64,000 nucleotides of DNA from Allobosea sp. CRIB-10 (GCF_900112185.1 NZ_FOKP01000005.1:186001-250000); one strand, 5' to 3'; shown: positions 35,803-45,846, counted from the stretch's first letter. Notes: generated by a model from the sequence alone, not told the origin. A program made the numbers and translations.

Positions 35803-36486
35803 CTAGCGGCGCCGGTCGAGCAGGCGATGCGCCGTGACATGCAATTCGTCGAGCTGGCTCGCGATTTCGAGCGCGATCAGGCCCATCTCGCGCTCGTCTG
35901 CCGCTTTGCGGACATAGAGCGGCTCCGACCAGAGCACGCAGCCGCGCCCGAAGGGCAGGGCGATGCTCGCTCTGTCCCAATTGTCGAGATCGACCCGCGC
36001 GCTCGTCACCGCGGCGAAGAGATAGATCGGACGGCCGGTGGCGCGGGCGAGCTGGACCGCGCCCCTGCCGGCGACGCGCGCGATCTTCGGGACATCGGCG
36101 GTCAGGAGCAGGCTGGTGCCCGCGCGCAGCGCTTCGCGCATCTCGAAGAAGGCGGGAATGGCACGCTTGGCCTTGATCTTCAGGGGGCTTTGTGTGCCGG
36201 AGCCGCGGATGACGCGAAAGCCCGCCCGCTCCACCACCGAGGCGACAACCGCTCCGTCGAAATGCAGCGAAGCCAGGATCGCGACCTCGGCCGCGCCGTC
36301 GAGTGCCGCCAGGCTCAGCATTTGCTGGCCGTGCCAGGTCAGGGCGATGAAGGGGTCGCGGCTGCGTTCCCACGGCCTCGCGCCCGGGATCGCCGGCTTG
36401 AAGCGGGTCGTGCGCCGGACGAAATCGAGATAGCTGTGCAGGGCGCGGCCGGCGAACGACGCAGATTGTCCAGTGCCGAATCGCAT
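35803..36486 (-). CDS. DUF374 family lysophospholipid acyltransferase-like protein
   Basis: A 227-residue protein of the DUF374 group, related to lipid acyltransferases of the LPLAT superfamily. Landmarks are DPFIALTWHGQQMLSLAA (the HG... motif standing where HX4D is expected), ASLHFDGAVVASVVERAGFR with the RGSGTQ segment, and SLLLTADVPKIARVAGRGAV in place of the usual 'DGPRGP' motif. The latter is a notable departure: most DUF374 proteins read TPDGPRGP there. The ATG is at 36486. It may act on lipid A or a related lipid, but this is only inference. Confidence 0.8.
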   Translation of the reverse strand: MRFGTGQSASFAGRALHSYLDFVRRTTRFKPAIPGARPWERSRDPFIALTWHGQQMLSLAALDGAAEVAILASLHFDGAVVASVVERAGFRVIRGSGTQSPLKIKAKRAIPAFFEMREALRAGTSLLLTADVPKIARVAGRGAVQLARATGRPIYLFAAVTSARVDLDNWDRASIALPFGRGCVLWSEPLYVRKAADEREMGLIALEIASQLDELHVTAHRLLDRRR

Positions 36487-36565
36487 GATCCGATCTCCAC
36501 GGTGGTCCCGGTGGAGGGATCGGCGCGTCGGCTTGCTCCAACATTGCGCGGCCTTCGGCCGCGGC

Positions 36566-37315
36566 TCAGCGCATCATGAACTTGACGATGCGGGCGACGA
36601 ATTCCTCGTCCTGCCCGGCGAAGCCGTGATGCGCGCTGAAGCGACAGGGATTGGCCTCGTCGACCTGCCCGCCGCTCATCCACTCGACCTGGACGCGCCT
36701 GCCCGCCCAGGCCTGGAACGGAGCGACGCCGGCGGGCAGCGTCAGGCGACAGCGATCCTCGCGATGATGCAGCGCGAGCGTGCGCGGCAGCCGGTTCGGC
36801 GTCCCCAGGATGCTCTGGACGGTAGTGTCGCCGGGCCCGGACGCCTTGCTCAGGAGGCCCGAGGTCAGGACGAGCCGGTCCGGCATGGCGCCCTCCACGA
36901 GCCCCTGGGCGGCACGCATCGTGCCCATGCTGGTGGCGATCACGATGACCGGACGCTTCAATGCGGCCATGTGGTCGACCGCGGCCGAGAGGTTGGTCCC
37001 GCGATCGGCCAGCAGCACATTGTAGCCCTGCGCAGCGAAGGCGTCCCGGTTGCGGATCAGGACATTGTCGCCGGCCTTGCCGAAGCGCGCGCCGCTGCCG
37101 ACCTCGAGCCGGCCATCACCGCCGGTCAGGAGGATGGCGCTGCCCTTGGGACTCGGGACGCGGATGAGGATGCTGCGGACGCCGGCGATCGTGACGGTCT
37201 CGCCGCCTTTGACCGTGATCGGCGTCTCCGCCTGTGCCGGCGACAGGATGGCGAACGACGATAGGACCGCAAGCACGCCGAGGGCTCGCAGGACAAGCTG
37301 TTGATATCCGATCAT
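36566..37315 (-). CDS. Exported alpha/beta hydrolase-like protein
   Basis: A 249-residue protein with a signal peptide (about residues 1-29, ending AQA). The nucleophile elbow is probably IATSMGTM, a variation on GxSxG with alanine at the first position, near residue 130. The end FSAHHGFAGQDEEFV holds the likely catalytic His, as in dienelactone-hydrolase-like enzymes (HHGF). Substrate unknown. The ATG at 37315 begins the signal peptide. It lies 79 bases upstream of the DUF374 gene on the same strand. Confidence 0.75.
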   Translation of the reverse strand: MIGYQQLVLRALGVLAVLSSFAILSPAQAETPITVKGGETVTIAGVRSILIRVPSPKGSAILLTGGDGRLEVGSGARFGKAGDNVLIRNRDAFAAQGYNVLLADRGTNLSAAVDHMAALKRPVIVIATSMGTMRAAQGLVEGAMPDRLVLTSGLLSKASGPGDTTVQSILGTPNRLPRTLALHHREDRCRLTLPAGVAPFQAWAGRRVQVEWMSGGQVDEANPCRFSAHHGFAGQDEEFVARIVKFMMR

Positions 37316-37531
37316 GTTAGGAGTCACCCATTCACCCAAAAGCGGCGCAGAACTGCGCGCGCCACCGTCACCGTGTCGCGCCTGCACCTGCCGCAGGATT
37401 CGGTGGCTACATTGCACGAGATGTGCAGCCGGTTTCATGGCCATTCGTCAGGGGAGCCAGGGGGCGGCTCGCGCGGCGGTAACCGGAAAGGCACGGCAGG
37501 CGCCCGCCTTTCGAGGTCGGGCTTCCTCGTA

Positions 37532-37717
37532 TCAGCGAGGCTTGGGTCTCTTTAACAGGCCAGCTTCGATCGCGAGCTCGATGTCGATTTCCAGGATCTC
37601 CTCACTCGTCAGTTTGAGATCGCGTCTCAGCCTGCGTTGGATGTCGAGATCGATTGGGATTTCGGTCGATAGCGGCATCTCAGGAGCCGGCCGCTTCCGG
37701 CTTTTAGGCATAGGCAT
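37532..37717 (-). CDS. Possible small protein, 61 residues
   Basis: A short frame with an ATG at 37717 and a sensible composition: a basic Pro/Lys start and end around a charged helix (LTSEEILEIDIELAIEAGLL). No family is recognised and no export signal is present. It stands alone next to the tRNA gene. Codon pattern supports this strand better than the overlapping plus-strand frame, which runs through the tRNA and cannot be real. Confidence 0.45.
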   Translation of the reverse strand: MPMPKSRKRPAPEMPLSTEIPIDLDIQRRLRRDLKLTSEEILEIDIELAIEAGLLKRPKPR

Positions 37718-37867
37718 TTGTCATCTACGCGCGAGAGTATGGCGCGGATGCAGCAAACTGCGGCCACCATCCTCCAGGTCGCTGACAACTCCAGCGAGCG
37801 AACTCGATCGCTCGCGCCGCCTTTGCTCAGCGCGGTGGTGCCTATGGATTATTCGAAAGTGGGAAAA

Positions 37868-37942
37868 TGGTGGGCGGCACAGGGATCGAACCTGTGACCC
37901 CTCCCGTGTGAAGGGAGTGCTCTACCGCTGAGCTAGCCGCCC
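37868..37942 (-). tRNA. tRNA-Val (anticodon CAC), CCA encoded
   Basis: Read on the minus strand, the sequence begins GGGCGGCTAGCTCAGCGG and ends with TTCGATCCC, GTGCCGCCC and ACCA. The acceptor arms GGGCGGC/GCCGCCC pair fully. The anticodon stem CTCCC/GGGAG holds the loop TTCACAC, giving anticodon CAC, which reads the valine codon GUG. The T loop is TTCGATC. The 3' CCA is part of the gene (37868-37870). The tRNA is 75 bases with CCA. Confidence 0.96.
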
Positions 37943-37978
37943 GGACCGCGCTGTTCCTAGTGGGGTGCGCTGCCGCCG

Positions 37979-38677
37979 TCAAGAATGAGTAGCGAGCGCC
38001 GGCTCGCCATTGGTCAGCCGGCGCACCGCCCGGGGCAATTCGCTGAAGTGCTGGATCACCAGATCGGGCGCCAGCGCCTCGACCGGCACGTCGGTATAGC
38101 CGAAGGGCACGCAGATCATCGGGATGCCAGCGGCGCGCGCCGTGTTCACGTCGGTGCGCGAATCGCCGACCATCACCGCGCGGGCCGGATCGGCCCCGGC
38201 CTGCGCGATCGTTTCGGTCAGATGGCGCGGGTCGGGCTTGCAGAAGGCAAAGCTGTCGCGGCCGGCGATGGCGGCGAAGCGCCCGCTCAGCCCGAAATGG
38301 TCGAGGAAGAGCCGGGTGTGCCGGATCGGCTTGTTGGTGCAGACGGCGAAGACGAAGCCTTCGGCGGCGAGCTCGTCCAGCGCCGCGCCGACGCCGTCAT
38401 GGATGAAGCTGTTGCCGGCGACCCCATCCGCATAGATGCCGAGGAAGCTCTCGAACAACCGCTCCAGCTTCTCTGCCTCGAGCGGCCGGCCGCTGACTTT
38501 GAAGCCGCGCTCGATCAGCGCTCTGGCTCCAGCGCCGACCAGTTCGCGCGCCCGCTCGATCGGGAGGGCCGCCAACCCTTCCTGTTCGAGGATGACGTTG
38601 AGCGTGCGCATGATGTCGGGCGCGGTCTCGGCGAGGGTGCCGTCGAGATCGAAGGCGACGATCGGGGGCAGGGACAT
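37979..38677 (-). CDS. gph: Phosphoglycolate phosphatase (HAD family)
   Basis: A 232-residue HAD-superfamily phosphatase. Motif I is FDLDGTLAETAPD at residues 9-21 with nucleophile Asp10; motif II is in VCTNKP; motif III/IV is KPDPRHL and VMVGDSRTDV. It removes the phosphate from 2-phosphoglycolate formed by DNA repair or by oxygenase side reactions. Start ATG at 38677. In many Rhizobiales gph lies near rpiA, the DUF2059 gene and gor, and this window keeps all four but not in direct contact. Confidence 0.92.
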   Translation of the reverse strand: MSLPPIVAFDLDGTLAETAPDIMRTLNVILEQEGLAALPIERARELVGAGARALIERGFKVSGRPLEAEKLERLFESFLGIYADGVAGNSFIHDGVGAALDELAAEGFVFAVCTNKPIRHTRLFLDHFGLSGRFAAIAGRDSFAFCKPDPRHLTETIAQAGADPARAVMVGDSRTDVNTARAAGIPMICVPFGYTDVPVEALAPDLVIQHFSELPRAVRRLTNGEPALATHS

Positions 38678-38843
38678 GGGCGATCCTGTGACGTGGCCCT
38701 CCGCATAAAGGCCGGGAGGCACGGCTTGGCAAGGGCGGCCGGGCAACAGCCGCGTCATCTCGTCGTGACCCCGCCGCAATCGCGATGATACGGCTGCGCT
38801 GCCATGATAGGGTGCGGACGAATCGTCGAAAGGGGTCGTAGCG

Positions 38844-39245
38844 GTGTCGAAACTGTCGAGCTGTTCCAGAAGCTCCATTGGCCGTTCCCTGGCCCGGGCG
38901 CTGGGCGCCGGCCTGTTCGTCCTGCCGGCCTGTGGGGCGGCGCTCGCCGCGCCCTTCGAGTTCGCGCCCGCGCCGCAGACCGACCTCAACCGCGTCTATC
39001 GCATCGACAAGGCGACCGGCGAGGTCGGGGCGTGCCAGTTCCAGCTCAAGGAGGGCGGTGTCGGCGTCACCGTCTGCTTCCCCGCGGGGGAGGGGGCCGG
39101 CCCGCAGGCGCCGAGCGACTATGTTCTCGTCCCCTCGCGCCATGAGCGCGAAGGCGGCATCTTCCGCGCCAATGTCCGCACCGGCGAGCTCAGCGTCTGC
39201 TACGTCTTCGACGACAAGGTCGTCTGCACGCCGATGGCGAAGTAG
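38844..39245 (+). CDS. Exported hypothetical protein with two TGExxxC repeats
   Basis: A 133-residue protein with a signal peptide (about residues 1-35, ending AALAA). The mature part holds two similar units: RVYRIDKATGEVGACQF followed by a Cys-containing strand (VTVCFP), and IFRANVRTGELSVCYVFDDK followed by VVCTP. Each has a strand, a TGE turn and two cysteines, suggesting a small two-repeat, disulfide-bonded beta protein. The family is unknown to me. The start is GTG at 38844, with AAAGGGG upstream. It lies between gph (divergent) and gabD. Confidence 0.75.
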   Translation: MSKLSSCSRSSIGRSLARALGAGLFVLPACGAALAAPFEFAPAPQTDLNRVYRIDKATGEVGACQFQLKEGGVGVTVCFPAGEGAGPQAPSDYVLVPSRHEREGGIFRANVRTGELSVCYVFDDKVVCTPMAK

Positions 39246-39378
39246 CGGCCGCCGCCGGGCTGGTTCCCGAACGGTAATTGCAATCGGCGCACCGCCTGCA
39301 TGCGGCGTTTTGCTATCGGCAAGCGCGCGCATCGCGTGCTAGAGCCCCGGCGACCCGTTCAATAGGCCGGAGGCTCGT

Positions 39379-40830
39379 ATGCTGACGCTCAAGGATCCCT
39401 CGCTGCTGCGCGCGCAGTGCTTCATCGACGGCGCCTGGATCGGCGAAGGCGTCGATGCGGTCGACAATCCGGCGACCGGCGAGGTCCTGGCCAAGGTGCC
39501 GCGCTTCGGCGCGGATGAAACCACCGCCGCGGTCGAGGCCGCTTCGCGCGCCTTCAAGCCCTGGGCGAAGAAATCGGCCAAGGAGCGCTCGCTCATCCTG
39601 CGCAAATGGTTCGAGCTGATCATGGCGAACCAGGAGGATCTGGCGCAGATCATGACGGCCGAGCAGGGCAAGCCGCTGGCCGAGGCGCGCGGCGAGGTCG
39701 CCTATGCGGCCTCCTTCGTCGAGTTCTACGCCGAGGAAGCCAAGCGCATCTATGGCGAGACCATTCCCTCGCCATTCCCGAATTCGCGGATCATCGTGGC
39801 GAAGCAGCCGGTCGGCGTCTGCGCCGCGATCACGCCCTGGAATTTCCCGGCGGCGATGATCACCCGCAAATGCGCGCCGGGCCTGGCGGCGGGCTGCACC
39901 TTCGTGGTCAAGCCGGCACCCGACACCCCGCTGACCGCGCTCGCGCTGGTCGCGCTCGCCGAGCAGGCCGGCTTCCCCAAGGGCGTGCTCAACATCGTCA
40001 CCGGCGACGCCCAGGCGATCGGTGGCGTGATGACATCGCATCCGGCGGTGCGTTTCATCGGCTTCACCGGCTCGACCCCGGTCGGCAAGCTGCTGATGCA
40101 GCAGGCGGCCTCGACGGTGAAGAAGGTCGGGCTCGAGCTCGGCGGCAATGCGCCCTTCATCGTCTTCGACGACGCCGATCTCGACAAGGCGGTCGAGGGC
40201 GCGGTCATCGCCAAGTTCCGCAACATGGGCCAGACCTGCGTCTGCACCAATCGGCTCTTCGTCCAGGACGGCATCCATGACGATTTCGTCGCGAAGTTCG
40301 CCGGCGAGGTCGCCAAGATGAAGGTCGGCAACGGCGTCGAGGTCGGCGTCGTGCAGGGGCCGCTGATCAACGAGCGCGCCGTCGAGAAGGTCGAGCGCCA
40401 CGTCGCCGATGCGGTCGCCAACGGCGCCAGGGTGATGGTCGGCGGCCATCGCCATGCGCTCGGGCGCACCTTCTACGAGCCGACGGTGCTCGCCGGTGTG
40501 ACCACGAAGATGCTGGTGACCACCGAAGAGACCTTCGGGCCGATCGCCCCGGTCTATCGCTTCACCAGCGAGGACGAGGTCGTCGCCATGGCGAACGACA
40601 CGCCCTTCGGCCTGGCGGCGTATTTCTACACGAAGGATCTGGGCCGTGCCTTTCGGGTCGCGGAAGAGCTCGAATACGGCATGGTCGGCATCAACTCGGC
40701 CATTCTCGGCACCGAGGTCGCCCCCTTCGGTGGCGTCAAGGAATCCGGCCTCGGCCGCGAGGGCTCGCTCCACGGCATCGAGGAGTTCGTCGAGATCAAG
40801 TACATGCTGATGGGTGGGCTCGGCGCGTGA
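39379..40830 (+). CDS. gabD: Succinate-semialdehyde dehydrogenase
   Basis: A 483-residue NAD(P)-dependent aldehyde dehydrogenase. The general base is Glu253 (ELGGNAP) and the nucleophile Cys287 (GQTCVC); Asn155 in TPWNFP is also conserved. The FIDGAW N-terminus, [14 protein letters not shown] and the C-terminus [15 protein letters not shown] are all of the GabD type, which oxidises succinate semialdehyde to succinate in 4-aminobutyrate breakdown. The ATG at 39379 follows CCGGAGG. It overlaps rpiA by GTGA, so the two are co-translated, an uncommon pairing in metabolism. Confidence 0.93.
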   Translation: MLTLKDPSLLRAQCFIDGAWIGEGVDAVDNPATGEVLAKVPRFGADETTAAVEAASRAFKPWAKKSAKERSLILRKWFELIMANQEDLAQIMTAEQGKPLAEARGEVAYAASFVEFYAEEAKRIYGETIPSPFPNSRIIVAKQPVGVCAAITPWNFPAAMITRKCAPGLAAGCTFVVKPAPDTPLTALALVALAEQAGFPKGVLNIVTGDAQAIGGVMTSHPAVRFIGFTGSTPVGKLLMQQAASTVKKVGLELGGNAPFIVFDDADLDKAVEGAVIAKFRNMGQTCVCTNRLFVQDGIHDDFVAKFAGEVAKMKVGNGVEVGVVQGPLINERAVEKVERHVADAVANGARVMVGGHRHALGRTFYEPTVLAGVTTKMLVTTEETFGPIAPVYRFTSEDEVVAMANDTPFGLAAYFYTKDLGRAFRVAEELEYGMVGINSAILGTEVAPFGGVKESGLGREGSLHGIEEFVEIKYMLMGGLGA

Positions 40831-41537
40831 GCGAAGATCTGAAGAAGGCCGCCGCACTGGCTGCGCTGGAGCTGGTGCGGCCGGGCATGCGCCTCGGCCT
40901 CGGCACCGGCTCGACGGCGAAGCATTTCGTCGACGGCCTCGGCGCCAAGGTCGCGGCCGGACTCAAGGTGATCTGCGTCGCGACCTCCGAGGCAACGCAG
41001 ACGCAGGCGCTCGGCCTCTCGATCCCGATGTCGACGCTCGACGAGACGCCGGAGCTCGACCTCACCATCGATGGCGCCGACGAGCTCGACACCGGCTTGC
41101 GGCTGATCAAGGGCGGTGGCGCCGCGCTGCTGCGCGAGAAGATCGTCGCCGCCGCCTCGAAGCGCATGATCGTGATCGCCGACACCGGCAAGCAGGTCGA
41201 GACGCTCGGCCGCTTTCCGCTGCCGATCGAGGTCGTGCCGTTCGGCTTGGAGGCGACACGGCGGGCGGTCGCGGCTGCGATCGCCTCGTCCGGCGCGCAT
41301 GGCGAGCTCAAGCTGCGCAAGCGCCCTGACGGCTCGACTCTTCTGACCGATGGCGGCCACTACATCCTCGACGCGCATCTGGGCCGGATCGAGCTGCCGG
41401 AGGTGCTTGGGCTCGCACTCAATCAGGTGCCGGGCGTCGTCGAGCACGGCCTCTTCCTCGGGCTGGCCACCGCGGCTTTCCTCGCCGGAAGCGACGGTGT
41501 GCGGGTTCTCGGTGATCCGGCTGCCGAGCGCCACTGA
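40827..41537 (+). CDS. rpiA: Ribose-5-phosphate isomerase A
   Basis: A 236-residue enzyme that interconverts ribose 5-phosphate and ribulose 5-phosphate in the pentose phosphate pathway. Motifs are [12 protein letters not shown] (phosphate loop), TIDGADELD (active-site Asp pair) and [14 protein letters not shown], with the catalytic Glu in LREK. The start is GTG at 40827, overlapping the gabD stop. Downstream comes the DUF2059 gene, a partner seen beside rpiA in many Rhizobiales. Confidence 0.95.
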   Translation: MSEDLKKAAALAALELVRPGMRLGLGTGSTAKHFVDGLGAKVAAGLKVICVATSEATQTQALGLSIPMSTLDETPELDLTIDGADELDTGLRLIKGGGAALLREKIVAAASKRMIVIADTGKQVETLGRFPLPIEVVPFGLEATRRAVAAAIASSGAHGELKLRKRPDGSTLLTDGGHYILDAHLGRIELPEVLGLALNQVPGVVEHGLFLGLATAAFLAGSDGVRVLGDPAAERH

Positions 41538-41567
41538 CAGGTTGTCGAACGGCGCGCTCCGGCCGCA

Positions 41568-41584
41568 AAAGTGGTTTCCACTTT
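41568..41584. repeat. Short hairpin AAAGTGG-TTT-CCACTTT
   Basis: AAAGTGG (41568-41574) pairs exactly with CCACTTT (41578-41584). It lies 31 bases after rpiA. Hairpins of this sequence are scattered in genomes of this bacterial group (established knowledge, from memory). It might slow or end transcription, but T-runs are short. Confidence 0.5.
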
Positions 41585-41691
41585 CGCTGGACATGTTCTA
41601 AGAGCGGCCGGCGGCTCGCCCGGTCAGGGTCGTTGCCGCACCAGAACAATGGAATCGCCGCATTCCGGACGATCGACGAAGGGGTAACCGC

Positions 41692-42186
41692 ATGATCCGT
41701 CACAGCCTGGCAGGCGCGCTTCTCTCGCTGGCGTTGCTCGCCATGCCCGCTTTGGCGCAGCAGGGGCCGACGCCGGAGCATCTCAAGGCCGCCCGTGAGG
41801 TCGTGATTTCCTCCGGCCTGTCGCAGTCCTTCGACTCGATCTACGCCGAGTTCACCGCCGGGGTCCGCCAGAGCTTCGGTACCACTCGGCCCGAGCTGAA
41901 GAAGGACATGGACGAGGTCCTGACCGCCCTCAAGGCCGAGGCGGACCTGCGCCGCGAGGAAATCGTCGACTCCTCGGCCCGCATCTTCGCCAGCAAGATG
42001 ACCGAGGCCGATCTCAAGGACGTCGCGGCCTTCTTCAACTCGCCCGTCGGTCAGCGCTACAATTCCTACCGCCCGCAGGTGATCGACGAGATCTTCGCGC
42101 TGCTGCAGCCCTGGAGCACCGCGACCAGCAACCGGCTGTTCGATCTCTTCCAGGCCGAGATGCGCAAGCGCGGCCATCAGCTCTGA
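41692..42186 (+). CDS. DUF2059 family exported protein
   Basis: A 164-residue exported protein with a signal peptide (about residues 1-22, ending ALA). DUF2059 is indicated by the C-terminal pattern MTEADLKDVAAFFNSPVGQ, where FxxSPxGQ is the family hallmark, and by the helical, Gln/Glu-rich rest. The function is unknown. It usually lies between rpiA and gor in Rhizobiales, but here gor is 5.1 kb further on, past two transport loci. The ATG at 41692 is preceded by GAAGGGG. Confidence 0.9.
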   Translation: MIRHSLAGALLSLALLAMPALAQQGPTPEHLKAAREVVISSGLSQSFDSIYAEFTAGVRQSFGTTRPELKKDMDEVLTALKAEADLRREEIVDSSARIFASKMTEADLKDVAAFFNSPVGQRYNSYRPQVIDEIFALLQPWSTATSNRLFDLFQAEMRKRGHQL

Positions 42187-42207
42187 GCTGCAGGCGTCGT
42201 GATTGAG

Positions 42208-42236
42208 AAAGGCCGCCGGATGAACCGGCGGCCTTT
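42208..42236. terminator. Bidirectional rho-independent terminator
   Basis: AAAGGCCGCCGG (42208-42219) pairs exactly with CCGGCGGCCTTT (42225-42236). It sits between the convergent DUF2059 and amino-acid permease genes and has T-runs on both strands. Confidence 0.87.
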
Positions 42237-42244
42237 TGTCTTGC

Positions 42245-43672
42245 TCAGTTCACCGGCCCGCGGCCTCCGATGTCCTCCATCGTCGGGTCGCTCGGCCGCA
42301 CGCCGGCGGCGCGGTTGACCATCACGGTGACGAACCAGAGCACGACACCGATCCCGATCAGGATGCCGGCGATCTTGTATTGGACCGGGTCGCGCCCGGT
42401 CCAGGGACCGGCGAAGAAGGCGCAGAAGATCGCTCCGGCGATCGGCAGGATCGTCGGCGTGCGGAAATGCTCGTGCTCGACCGTATCCTTGCGCAGCATC
42501 AGCACCGCGATGTTGACGACGGTGAAGACGCAGAGCAGCAGCAGTGCGGTCGTCCCGCCCAGCGCCGGCACCTCGCCGACGAAGGTGATCAGCGCGAAGG
42601 CGAGCAGGGTGGTGAAGCCGATCGCGACGTAAGGGCTGCGACGCGTCGGATGGACCTTGCCGAGCACCGGCGGCAGCACATGCTCCCGGCTCATGCCGTA
42701 GACCAGCCGGCTCGCCATCAGCATGTTGATCAGCGCGCTGTTGGCGACGGCGAACATGGTGATGAAGCCGAAGATCCAGATCGGAAAATTCGGCGCGCCG
42801 GCCGCGACCACCTTGAGCAGCGGCGTCTCGCCCTCGCCGAGCTGTTCGGGCGAGACCAACGTGATCGCCGAGACCGAGACCAGCACGTAGATCGTGCCGG
42901 TGATCACGAGGCCGGCGAGCAGGATCTTCGGGAAGGTCCGCGTCGGGTCCTTGGTTTCTTCGGCCATGTTGACCGAATCCTCGAAGCCGACCATGGCGAA
43001 GAAGGCGAGGGTGGTCGCCGCGATCACCGGCCAGAACAGGCCGCCATCGCCGGCGGGCTTGAACTGGGTGATGCGCGAGACGTCGCCCTGGCCGGCGGCG
43101 ATCGCCCACAGGCCGACGAAGATCACGATCAGCAGGCCGGTCAGCTCGACGCAGGTCAGCACGACATTGGCCTTCACGCTCTCGCCGACGCCGCGGAAGT
43201 TGATCGCCGCGACCAGCGCCATGAAGGCGAGACCGACGATGGTGATGCCGATGCCGCCGGCGAGGTTGAGCCCGAAGGCGTGTGACATGTTGGCGGCGAA
43301 GGCGCGCGAGGCGGTCGAAGCCGAGGTGATGCCCGAGCACATCACTGCGAAGGCGACGATGAAGGTGATGAAATGGATGCCGAAGGCCTTGTGCGCATAG
43401 AGCGCCGCGCCGGCGGCGCGTGGGTACTTGGTGACCAGCTCAAGATAGCTGAACGCCGTGATCATCGCGACGACGAAGGCAACCAGGAAGGGCAGCCAGA
43501 CGACACCGCCGACCTGCTTCGCCACTTGCCCGGTGAGCGCGTAGATGCCGGTGCCGAGAATGTCGCCGACGATGAAGAGCAGCAGCAGCCAGGGACCCAT
43601 CACGCGATGGAGGCTTGGCTCGGCGGCTTCGGCTTGCGGTGCGGCGGAAGGGGGCAGCGTAGCGTCGCTCAT
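42245..43672 (-). CDS. APC family amino-acid permease
   Basis: A 475-residue inner-membrane transporter with twelve or so helices. The start of helix 1 reads FIVGDILGTGIYALTGQV, the GxG-type substrate site of the APC superfamily, and FFAMVGFEDSVNMAEETKDP is the conserved helix 6-7 region. It most likely imports amino acids or polyamines by proton symport. The substrate is not clear. ATG at 43672. It stands alone, between the DUF2059 gene and the tctA gene. Confidence 0.92.
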   Translation of the reverse strand: MSDATLPPSAAPQAEAAEPSLHRVMGPWLLLLFIVGDILGTGIYALTGQVAKQVGGVVWLPFLVAFVVAMITAFSYLELVTKYPRAAGAALYAHKAFGIHFITFIVAFAVMCSGITSASTASRAFAANMSHAFGLNLAGGIGITIVGLAFMALVAAINFRGVGESVKANVVLTCVELTGLLIVIFVGLWAIAAGQGDVSRITQFKPAGDGGLFWPVIAATTLAFFAMVGFEDSVNMAEETKDPTRTFPKILLAGLVITGTIYVLVSVSAITLVSPEQLGEGETPLLKVVAAGAPNFPIWIFGFITMFAVANSALINMLMASRLVYGMSREHVLPPVLGKVHPTRRSPYVAIGFTTLLAFALITFVGEVPALGGTTALLLLCVFTVVNIAVLMLRKDTVEHEHFRTPTILPIAGAIFCAFFAGPWTGRDPVQYKIAGILIGIGVVLWFVTVMVNRAAGVRPSDPTMEDIGGRGPVN

Positions 43673-43781
43673 GGTTCATCCTCGCTCGACGGGCCGAAAG
43701 GCCGGTGAAGAGGAGAACACAGTCACGCCATATTTGTTCAAGCGCAACCGGGGCGTGCGGCCCCGGTTGTGCGTCGCGTGA

Positions 43782-45281
43782 TCAGTCCTCGGCCGCCTTG
43801 AACTTGTTCAGCCCGCTCATCACGAAGGGCGCGACCAGCGCGATGAAGGCGATGCCGAGCAGCGTCGCCGAGATCGGGTTCTCGAGCAGGATCATCGGAT
43901 CGCCCAGGCTGATCTGCAAAGCGCGCCGCAATTGCGCCTCTGCCATCGGCCCGAGGATCAGCCCGACCACCATCGGCGCGACCGGATAGTCGTAGCGCCG
44001 CATCAGATAGCCGAGATAGCCGAAGCCGAAGAGCATGCCGAGTTCGACCGGCGAGGGGTTGACCGCGAGCGTGCCCATGGTCGCGAAGACCAGGATGCCG
44101 GCATAGAGCCAGGGCTGCGGGATCGCCAGCAGCCGCACCCAGAGCCCGATCAGCGGCAGGTTCAGGATCACCAGCATGACGTTGGCGATGAAGAGCGAGG
44201 CGATCAGGCCCCAGACCAGGTCCGGCTTCTCGGCGAAGAGCAGCGGGCCGGGATTGAGCCCGTATTGCTGGAAGCCGGCGAGCATGATCGCCGCGGTCGC
44301 CGAGGTCGGCAGGCCGAGCGTCAACAGCGGCACCAGAGTACCCGCGGCCGAGGCGTTGTTGGCGGCTTCCGGCCCGGCGACGCCCTCGATCGCGCCCTTG
44401 CCGAACTCCTCCGGATATTTGCAGAGCTTCTTCTCGGTCGAATAGCTCAGGAAAGTCGGCACCTCGGCGCCGCCGGCGGGCAGCGCGCCGATCGGGAAGC
44501 CGAAGGCGGTGCCGCGCAGCCAGGGCGCCCAGGAGCGCTTCCAGTCCTGCTTGTTCATCCAGAGCGAGCCCTTGATCGGGATGATCTCCTCCGGCTCGCG
44601 CCAGCGCTTGGAGGCGACGTAGAGCGCCTCGCCGACGGCGAAGAGGCCGACCGCCAGCGTCGTCACTTCGACGCCGTTGAGCAGTTCGGGCACGCCGAAG
44701 GTCAGGCGCGCCTGGCCGGTCAGCTTGTCGATGCCGACGAGGCCGAGCAGCATGCCGAGGAACAGGCTGGTCAGGCCGCGCAGGGGTGAATCGCCGAAGG
44801 TCGCCGACACCGTGACGAAGGCGACGATCATCAGCGCGAAATAGTCCCAGGGGCCGAACTTGACCGCGAGCTCGACCAACCAGGGCGCCAGGAAGGCGAG
44901 GCCGATCGTGGCGATCAGGCCGGCGACGAAGGAGCCGATCGCCGCCGTCGCCAGCGCCGGGCCGCCGCGGCCGGCCTTCGCCATCTTCGAGCCTTCGAGC
45001 GCGGTCGCTAGCGAGGCGCTCTCGCCCGGCGCGTTGAGCAGGATGGCCGTGGTCGAGCCGCCATACATGCCGCCATAATAGATGCCGGCGAACATGATCA
45101 GTGAGCCGGCCGGATCGAGCTTGAAGGTCACCGGCAGCAGCAGCGCGACCGTCAGCGCCGGGCCGATGCCGGGCAGCACGCCGACGGCGGTGCCGAGGAA
45201 GACGCCGATCAGGCAGAACAGCAGTTTCGACGGCTCGAGAGCGACGGAGAAGCCGTTGGCGAGCGAGAGCAGGGTGTCCAT
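43782..45281 (-). CDS. tctA: Tripartite tricarboxylate transporter large subunit TctA
   Basis: A 499-residue membrane protein and the main transport subunit of a TTT system, which imports citrate-like carboxylates. Diagnostic segments are [40 protein letters not shown] and [20 protein letters not shown]. It lies downstream of tctB by 13 bases and is the last gene of the tctC-tctB-tctA operon. No two-component regulator (TctDE) is linked. ATG at 45281. Confidence 0.95.
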   Translation of the reverse strand: MDTLLSLANGFSVALEPSKLLFCLIGVFLGTAVGVLPGIGPALTVALLLPVTFKLDPAGSLIMFAGIYYGGMYGGSTTAILLNAPGESASLATALEGSKMAKAGRGGPALATAAIGSFVAGLIATIGLAFLAPWLVELAVKFGPWDYFALMIVAFVTVSATFGDSPLRGLTSLFLGMLLGLVGIDKLTGQARLTFGVPELLNGVEVTTLAVGLFAVGEALYVASKRWREPEEIIPIKGSLWMNKQDWKRSWAPWLRGTAFGFPIGALPAGGAEVPTFLSYSTEKKLCKYPEEFGKGAIEGVAGPEAANNASAAGTLVPLLTLGLPTSATAAIMLAGFQQYGLNPGPLLFAEKPDLVWGLIASLFIANVMLVILNLPLIGLWVRLLAIPQPWLYAGILVFATMGTLAVNPSPVELGMLFGFGYLGYLMRRYDYPVAPMVVGLILGPMAEAQLRRALQISLGDPMILLENPISATLLGIAFIALVAPFVMSGLNKFKAAED

Positions 45282-45294
45282 GTGCTTAGCTCCT

Positions 45295-45759
45295 TCAGCT
45301 CAGCAGCGCTTCGAGCGGCCCGGTCGGTAGCGAAAGGGTCAGGAGCTTGAGGAAGACGATGTAGATTGCGGTGCCGAGCACGGCGCCGATGACGATGTCG
45401 ATGACCAGCGCATCCCGCCCGAAACCGCGCGCCGTGCAGGCGAAGATGATCGCCGTGGCGATGATGAAGCCACCGCCGAGCGCAATGCAGGCGACGAGAC
45501 CTACCAATCCGCCGATGATCCAGAGCAGCGCCTTGCCGTCGGCCTCTTCCGGCTTCGGCAGGCCGTCCTTGAGCGCGACGATGAAATGCGCGAGCCCGAG
45601 CACGGCGAGACCGGCGCAGACCACATAGGGCATCGCGGTCGGTCCGACGCCGTAATTCGAGGTGATCGTCTGGCGCGAGGCGTCGAAGGCGACGATCGCC
45701 GCCGCAGCGAGCAGCAGGAGCCCGACGATGAGGGCCGGGCGGTCGATGGAGCGGGACAT
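45295..45759 (-). CDS. tctB: Tripartite tricarboxylate transporter small subunit TctB
   Basis: A 154-residue membrane protein with four helices, matching the poorly conserved TctB subunit. Its position between the tctC and tctA genes is the strongest evidence, supported by [19 protein letters not shown] near residues 37-55, the usual 'GPxxxP' region after helix 1. ATG at 45759. Confidence 0.9.
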   Translation of the reverse strand: MSRSIDRPALIVGLLLLAAAAIVAFDASRQTITSNYGVGPTAMPYVVCAGLAVLGLAHFIVALKDGLPKPEEADGKALLWIIGGLVGLVACIALGGGFIIATAIIFACTARGFGRDALVIDIVIGAVLGTAIYIVFLKLLTLSLPTGPLEALLS

Positions 45760-45846
45760 GGGCGCGACCGTCTTCTCTGGAGCGAAGGTGACGAAGGGCG
45801 GGCGGCCTCGCGGCTGCCCGCCCTTGATTGACGTCTCAGGAGGGCC

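Noticed and set aside
36547..36563. CGCGGCC-TTC-GGCCGCG hairpin after the exported hydrolase gene
   Set aside because: No T-run on the minus strand; too little to call a terminator.
37314..37931. 205-residue plus-strand frame ending in a tRNA
   Set aside because: Its C-terminal residues are the translated tRNA-Val region, a common false call; codon use is poor.
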